NCBI GenBank assembly: GCA_026936325.1
Contig: JAPTHN010000011.1
Coordinates: 35,994,629 to 36,058,628 of the forward strand
Direction of reading: 5' to 3'
DNA: 64,000 nt
Origin: Platynereis dumerilii
Taxonomy: Eukaryota; Annelida; Polychaeta; Phyllodocida; Nereididae
Positions within the stretch are counted from its first letter, which is position 1; every line of letters starts with the position of its first letter. This document shows positions 57,601 through 64,000 of this stretch, one piece after another. Under the pieces are notes generated by a model that saw only the letters and a list, made by a program, of their open reading frames with translations, searched no databases and was not told the DNA's origin. The translations under genes were made by a program, and so were the position numbers.

Positions 57601-58917
57601 GAAATGGCTAAGATGTGATTGACAGCCAAGGTCATTGCCCTGCCCCTAAATCAAGTGAATACAGGTGACCTATTCGTGAAGCAGCTCTTCATTCAAGATT
57701 GTTCAATGACATTCAATGAGCTTTGATCTGCAAGATGAATGATGCTGTGTGTGGTTTGGGATGACAAATATCTCCTCCAATATTTACCTCATTTACAAGC
57801 ATTAACAGATGAAGTAAACAATGAGACATTCTTACAATTGCTTTAATAAATGCCTTTGATAATAAATATACAATCAAAATTTGGTTGTTTTTCTGCAACA
57901 TAACACAAAGCCATGTCTGAGAGACATCAGTAAATTAATGATCGAAGTAATCCTTGGACAGTAGTGACCATTAATCAGTATTTCTTAATCTTCACTTATC
58001 AAAGACTGGTTACCATTATCATGACAATATCTGCCATAAGCACCAAACTTAGTTCGGCAGCTTGAAGGAAGATCTGTTTATCACCTTACCATTAATTCAA
58101 CTGAGTGGGCAACAGCTTATTGTGGAGTTATAATCATGAAACTTTTTAGAAGTTTTCAATCCTACTTGAAAATTTATTTTCAAATAATTCTTGAGTGACA
58201 AAATTGTTCATTAACAAATAATACATGCAGAAAATGTTATTCCCCAAAAGTCCAATGCGGACCATATTGACTATAATAGGGTACATCTGAGTAAGTCTTT
58301 ACCACGACAGATGATAGTTTTTTTGGGCTTTTTCACAGCAACTGCTTTGCTTGTACTCTCAAGATCGATTTACAATATCACAACCAATTTGCTTAGGAAT
58401 AATAGCACAGTATTTCACCATTCTTCACAAGGTTTCTTCTTGGAAACCAAACAATGGATGTAGTCAATATCCACTGCTCTTGCATGTCAGGTCACATCCA
58501 ATCACAAATGACCCTCTGCTCCTACTGGACTTGATCATTTTGTGGCAACTTGATGTTATAAGCCATACATCAAGAAATAAAGCAAATGACATCAGAAAAT
58601 TGCATGAGGGGCCTTGTTGGTGTCCCAATATCATTTATTGGAATAGTTCATCAGCCTTTCTTCATCTATTAAGGTAGGTATGTTACAATCTGCTGCAATG
58701 ACCCAGAAAAATTTCTGCCTGCAAAGTGCTGGCAAAAATCTGTGCGTTTGAAAACATCCTTCACAAAAATAGCTCTGGCTATGTCTGTACTCAACATAGC
58801 TTGATGATTTTAACAGCGAATGTTATTGGGATCATCCTTGACAGCCTAGTTTTTAAATATTCAAATTTTGTTCAGTTGTTTGTCTTTTCCACCCATTTGA
58901 AAATGACAGTGTAGATC

Positions 58918-61030
58918 ACATGATTAGAGGTATATGATCATTTAATTTACACTCTTTCCTAAATTTTTGCTAAATATGAACAAAATTGTACGAAAAGGGG
59001 AAAAGTTATGTGAGTCCCAAAAAAATGCCTTGGTGGCCTGGCTGAAAAGCTGAATCTCTTTATATGAAGCAAATGGTATCAGTAGACCTATTAATTTACT
59101 GCTGCCTCGTTACTTTCACCAGTTACAATGAGCCTACTTAGTGCATAAATGTGAGACACTAGAAATACCCTTGGTAAAAAGCATTACGGAAATGACTGTA
59201 TTTATTTATAATTAAATAATTATGCAAAAGGGTATAAGCCTATAAGGTAGCCCTATGGTTGATGAGTAGGGGATGACATAATGTTGTTATTCAGTTGGCA
59301 GTTGAATAAGGCTAAGGAGTGATGTTAAAAGGGAAATAGTAAGTAGGGTTTGTTGAAGGGTTCATTTTTAAATGACAGGGGTGTGAATGTTCATAGCACG
59401 ACATATATTAAAGTTGAAATGATACAATTGACACATATTTTGGGCTGCAATAGCAATCAGACAGTGATGAGTTATAAAGTGATGAAAAAGGAAGCATAAT
59501 TCAGTAGTGCTTCGATCATAATTTTATTGTGGGTGCTTTGATAGTTGTTTTGATGGTTATGTATTGGTACTGAAGCCTACTAGGAAGACTGTAAGGAGGA
59601 GAAGAAGTTTTCTGAACTTGTGGATGACTTGTCATGACAGATGTGAATGTTTTGCCTTTCCACCAGAGGGCAGATATAGGTTTGTTTAGTTTGGTAGAAA
59701 ATGTAATAAAAATCAACTTGCATTTAAGCATCTGAATTTGGTGAGATAATATGGCTTTGACATCGGTTTAGAGGTGTATAAAGTATTACTGCTGTACCTG
59801 GAATATTCACTCAGGGAAATAGACTCAGGCCAGACTGTAAAGAATAACATATTTTCATAATCCATGGGAAAATTTGAAATCAAAACATTTTGATTGGATG
59901 GCCAGTAATCAGTCACTTTTGAGACATTCCCACGGGAGGAGTTATCTCTGAACAAAAGAACACACTGGCTTAGGGGAAACAACTGGGCAGTCACAGAGTC
60001 TCAAAGACCAGCCTCTTCTGTTTTCTAATTACCATACTCAGCAACTTACTTGCATCTGATTGGTCTAGGACATGGCCATTCTCAACAAATGTGATAAGGT
60101 CTTTTTTCATAAGGTGGGAATATTGAAAGCAAGAGAAGAAGTTTTGGAAAAGTTTTTTGTGACTTGTCATGACAGATTCATGCAATCCTGGATTTTGGAC
60201 AGAGGAGAAGTGAAAATCGTGAATAAAAGGGTAGTCAGGAAGTTTTTTACCCTTACCTCATAAGAAGGATGGTATATAAAAAGAAGGATAGGTGGATAGT
60301 TCCAGTGAGTTGGATGGCATTGGGGAGACGTTTACAGTGCACAATGTTGAGGTCATGTCACCTGAGGTTTAGTTTGAATGTAAGAAGGATAAAGCCCCAG
60401 TCATCCATCCATGTTTACACTGACATAAGATGGCCTTTATGGACGATAGACACTTGACCTTGTGTAAGACAGTCGTTCACATTAATTGAACTTACCTCAG
60501 AACTTTACAATGTGATTTATTGTTTGGATAAGTGGTAAATGCAAAGAGACTTAACTCTGTGTTGGTTGGACTTGACGCACAAGGAATAGATGCATGATAC
60601 GGCTGGATGACATTTAGTGTAACCCCGTCTTGCCAATTTCCAAATATATACAGCATTTCAATGTGATTTCATGTTTTGAATATTCTTCATGGACCGACTT
60701 GTATGTGCTTAAAATACACAGTTCACCATAAAAGAGATTCAGAGATCTTTTTCTGGTAATGCATACAACTTCATTCAAGTCTCACTCCTGGATATTTCCT
60801 GAAACTCCACCTGCATATTCAAAATACAGAACTGATCCCGAGTCTGTAAAGGGAAGGAAGACCAGATGGGGAAGAAGCATACGGATAAAAAATGAAAAAT
60901 AAAAGTTTGAATGTGGGACTGTGTAACAATGACTTTCATAAAGTCATGATGTCCTTTGTATTGTGCATGAAGTTCCCATCAACCTTGCATGAAGACCAAC
61001 AAAGTGACAGTTTTGGTAGAATTTTTGTCT
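58918..61030. other. Copy III sequence without recognised content
   Basis: No counterpart in copies I or II was recognised and no frame exceeds about 93 codons. A short direct repeat of GACTTGTCATGACAGAT occurs near 59627 and 60160. Confidence 0.4.
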
Positions 61031-61055
61031 TGTGTAAAACAAAACATAACTCAGG

Positions 61056-61346
61056 TTAAGAGAATTTGAGAAACATGAAAATAAGGAGATAAACATAAGC
61101 ATTGATGCAATCAGCATTTGCGTCCATTAAGCTTTCTGCTTTCTTTAAAGTAATTTTCATGACATCTTGAATTCGTTGTGTGTGGCACATTAACTGTGCA
61201 ATATTAAATTGCTCAATCAATGGACGTAGCTCATTGAGCATTTCCGCTTCGTAATGTTCCTTGATTGGCGAATTCAATAATAATTCAACAATAACTTGGA
61301 TGAAGATGACATTGTCCTCTTCACTCAAATGGCTACTGACATGCAT
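61056..61346 (-). other. 96-codon frame in array 2 block j (possible exon remnant)
   Basis: Reads SSHLSEEDNVIFIQVIVE, then EAEMLNELRPLIEQFNIAQL and VMKITLKKAESLMDAN, with an acceptor-like TTCACATGCATGTCAG at its 5' side. Copies I (42430-42620) and II (53160-53400) keep the nucleotide similarity and parts of the same peptide (MLNE..PLI), but have frame changes or stops. No family recognised. If it was an exon, it is decayed in two of the three copies. Confidence 0.25.
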
Positions 61347-62374
61347 GTGAAGAAAACATTATATCAAAACAACTTTACAGTTGAAAATGAAGTATTGAGA
61401 TGGAAAAGAAAACTTCATCTCTGATATGATTATAATTATATGCACACAATGCTGTGAAAAAAGTAATACTGCACATTTCTAAAAATAGCTTTATGCAGCT
61501 TATTGCTGTTCATTGCGATTCAAAGCTTGTTTTATCCGTAGCTTTCCACAGTTATCCATTTCCATTCATTTGTACTCCCATAAACTGCAATATCTTTGCC
61601 CATGTTGTTTAAAATAGAAGAATTGTGGATAGCTATTGATAATTTACATTATACACTGTATATGTTAGGACATATTTAGTTAAGACAAGCCATTTTTAGA
61701 AATGTATAAATGAAGACCTTATGAAGGTGTTAACTTCTATTTACAAATCAACATGTTCAACCTACAATATCTGTATTTTCACATCATTAACTACAGCTGG
61801 GGAATCAAGAGTGTTTACTGAGATGCTCCCTGTGAACTCTGCCACAGTGCTCTGCCATCTGCCACTTGTATCCATGCAACTATCTGACGAGTATGGTAAT
61901 CTTCCCCACCTGCCATGTTTATGGCAATGTACATAGTCAGACCTCCATCTCCTCTTTGACACTATGTCTTTGTCATGTTGATTAATTTGCCACTGTTGCT
62001 CCGAGCCATAATTCTTTTGTCTTTTAAATCATGCCTTGAGGTCTATAGGCTTTTTGAAAATGTGATGAATGAGGCACTGAATTACTCACAGGAGCATTTC
62101 CCAAACTTTTGAATTAAAGTTTGCAAATGTTTTCTTCAAGCTCTCTAGGAAGAATGTTGAAATTATGATTGAATGTGTTTTCATATTCGAGTATTGGTTG
62201 ACATAACTGGATGATAAAAGAAAAACAGCAGCCACAAGGTGGTAGTAGACCAAAGAGTGTCAAGACCCACCAGGACCAAAACGGGGTCATGTATATATTT
62301 TTGTAGGCCTCGAAATGTATATTCATTGCATTGATCTGAATTACCATGATCGATAGACAATTAGACATTGACTA

Positions 62375-62500
62375 GTGTAGTGCGGGAAAGAGGGCCAGAT
62401 AAGGTGAAAGCCCCCCCCCCTCCCAACAGGGTTGCATGTATATCAATTCATTAACTTACATATAAATTTTGTCTTTCTCCATCTTAGCCTCTGGAATGGC
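62375..62500. mobile_element. End fragment of the 18773-19554 element family
   Basis: TAGTGCGGGAAAGAGGGCC, AGGTGAAAGCCCCCCC and AGGGTTGCATGTATATC parallel GTAGAGTAGGTCGGGGC, AGGTGAAAGGCCCCCCC and AGGGTTATATC at 18773-18840. Only one end is present. Confidence 0.5.
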
Positions 62501-62559
62501 TATATAGAAGTCTGACATTGATAATATTTTTTTTCTAAATAGCCTGCTTTACTTTAATG

Positions 62560-62725
62560 GCATAGAAATGTCAAGAGAGACAAATAATTATCCCATGTTT
62601 AGTCTTGCAAGGCACTTTGGAGACTTGTTTTGATGAATAATTTATCACCTCACATGTCACTTCCATGTAAATTGGCCCAAATGAAGCCTGGAAGTCCATT
62701 TCAGTAAGACTTTTCTGCAAAAAAG
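62560..62725 (-). other. Conserved block with splice-like edge (possible exon remnant)
   Basis: On the minus strand TTCTCTTTTTTGCAG is followed by a stretch reading KSLTEMDFQASFGPIYMEVT. The copy I counterpart at 43704-43870 reads KSLTEMDFQASYGPIYREVI. The first 19 codons differ at few positions, and then the frames diverge. No domain recognised. Confidence 0.25.
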
Positions 62726-63420
62726 AGAATACAATGATTAAAAGGGGCTCAAATAACTTTGTGCCTTAATGAGATAGTTGATCTAGATACTAATATATCA
62801 GCATGTAGTGAGACCCTCTCTTTGAGAATAGTCTTGATCAGCTCAGAGATAGTAGGCTAGCAGCAAACTGACCGGACATTCTATTCTATTACAGTGGTCA
62901 TGTGCACCTGATCAGGACAGGAATAAAGAAAATTAAGGGTTTACCCACTGAAATGCGGTTAGCAAATTCCCTGTACCTTCCATAATTTTTCTTAGCATCA
63001 ATGGACTTTTCCCTGACCTTATATTTGTGCTTATCATTGTTATCGTGGCAATATCGCCGCTAATTGAAATCTGAAAACTTAACAACTATTTTGTATGACA
63101 GATTCTGTCGTAAAATAGAAAGCTCGTTTCACATATTAACACACTTAATGCCAAATTCCCAGGGTTTTCCCTGAATTTGAAGCCAAATTTCAAATACCCT
63201 ATTTTTCACTGCAGGGATTTTTTTAGCCATTCTACATGTGTTTCTTGTTTTCCCTGTCCAATGGGTACCCTGCAAAATCCCTGTCTCATACACTCCTGGG
63301 TAAAAAACAACTGACCTTAGCAGCACAACAACAAAGCTTCTTTTCTATTAGTTAATAACTATAGCAACATTATCTGAGCATGGAATTGCTTTTACTTTCG
63401 ACTTTGATGTAAACCTATGA

Positions 63421-63810
63421 GGACGCAAGATCAATAACAGAGGAGCTTAAGACAGCAGTGAAATTTGAATGGGAAAAACTTGATATTTTTCAATGAGAAA
63501 TCTTCTCCACCTGGCACGTTTACAAGTACATGACTCCCTCCCTCTTTGACACTACATCACAGTCAGGTTGATTCATTTGCAACTGTTGCTCTGAGCCATA
63601 ATTCCTTTGTCTTCTTAAACCCTGCGCTTCGCTCCAGACAATTTAAAAAAGATGATTAATGAGACACTGAATGCCTCATCGGGGCCTTTCCGAAACTTTT
63701 GAATTACAGTTTGTAACTGTTTTCTTCATATGCTGTGTCAAAATGATGTCTGAATAATGATTGAGTGTGCATCTGCACATTGGAGCCTCAGTTGACATCA
63801 CTGACAAAAT
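63421..63810. repeat. Segmental duplication array 2, partial copy IV
   Basis: 63370-63480 resembles 55070-55170 (GAGGACGCAAG, AGGAGCTT), and 63540-63770 resembles the conserved block at 42920-43140, 53720-53940 and 61950-62140. Two blocks that lie kilobases apart in other copies are adjacent here, so an internal deletion has occurred. Confidence 0.65.
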
Positions 63811-64000
63811 ACTGCTCGATGCCAGAGGAGTCCAAAGTTTTCCATGTCAGAATGAGATGTCCAAAAATCGGTCATCTTGCTGGTATCAGGAGGAATTCAG
63901 CCCACGCATCATGCATGCAAAGATCGTTTGATTTGTCAAATTGCTTGAGAAGAAAGAAGGAGATCATTAGAAAAAAAACCTTAAAAGTTGAGTTGTGGGT

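Larger units (their letters stand above)
54531..63420. repeat. Segmental duplication array 2, copy III
   Basis: Blocks match copies I and II in order: 54540-54690 (tRNA-like), 54760-55020, 55540-55650 with 38570-38690, 56080-56330 with 38990-39240, 56930-57200 with 50290-50500 and 39460-39700, 57600-57760 with 41020-41110, 58320-58660 with 41600-41960, 61080-61390 with 42390-42620, and 61770-62140 with 42770-43110. The block near 43680-43860 recurs at 62540-62720. Confidence 0.8.

Noticed and set aside
1-64000. LTR retrotransposon, endogenous retrovirus or Polinton
   Set aside because: No paired long terminal repeats with TG...CA ends and no capsid, protease, integrase or DNA polymerase B signature was recognised.

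Overview
This is a stretch of animal nuclear DNA. It is AT-rich with long intergenic spaces and carries spliced or intron-flanked signals, non-LTR retrotransposon remains, a Mutator-like (MULE) transposon with a FLYWCH-type zinc finger, and many short inverted-repeat elements (MITEs). The mix, plus an intronless-looking divergent class A GPCR, fits a marine invertebrate, perhaps an echinoderm or another basal deuterostome. That placement is inference and weak. No prokaryotic gene organisation, CRISPR array, rRNA or retrovirus/LTR element is visible.

Layout. 0-7.6 kb: a TA-flanked MITE, a composite repeat with a ~139-150 bp tandem array built around an AAAATGGCCGCC motif, a perfect 79-bp duplication, a 711-bp foldback, and a 5'-truncated LINE with a long open reverse-transcriptase frame. 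7.7-25 kb: a decayed tandem segmental duplication (copy A 7.7-12.65, copy B 12.7-24.75, start of copy C), with a MITE, a tRNA-derived SINE, a LINE fragment and other insertions in copy B. 25.4-27.4 kb: twin ~349-bp MITEs and a hairpin. 28.09-33.06 kb: a three-deep nest, in which a 140-bp hAT-like MITE is split by a 4.8-kb MULE that itself holds a 1.4-kb mariner-like inverted-repeat element. 33.35-34.32 kb: the one convincing host protein gene, a seven-transmembrane receptor of 321 residues with a splice acceptor right before its ATG and a MITE starting just after its stop. 35.9-63.8 kb: a second, independent tandem segmental duplication with a repeat length of about 9 kb (three copies and part of a fourth), diversified by a piggyBac-like foldback element, a TAGTCA-rich element, LINE tails and tRNA-like sequence.

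How the parts relate. The receptor is the only gene supported by protein features. The nested transposons lie directly upstream, probably within its 5' intron or promoter-distal region. The two duplication arrays appear mostly non-coding; a few minus-strand frames with plausible splice sites could be remnants of exons and are given low confidence. Paralogous copies act as 'empty site' controls, which date some insertions as later than the duplication.
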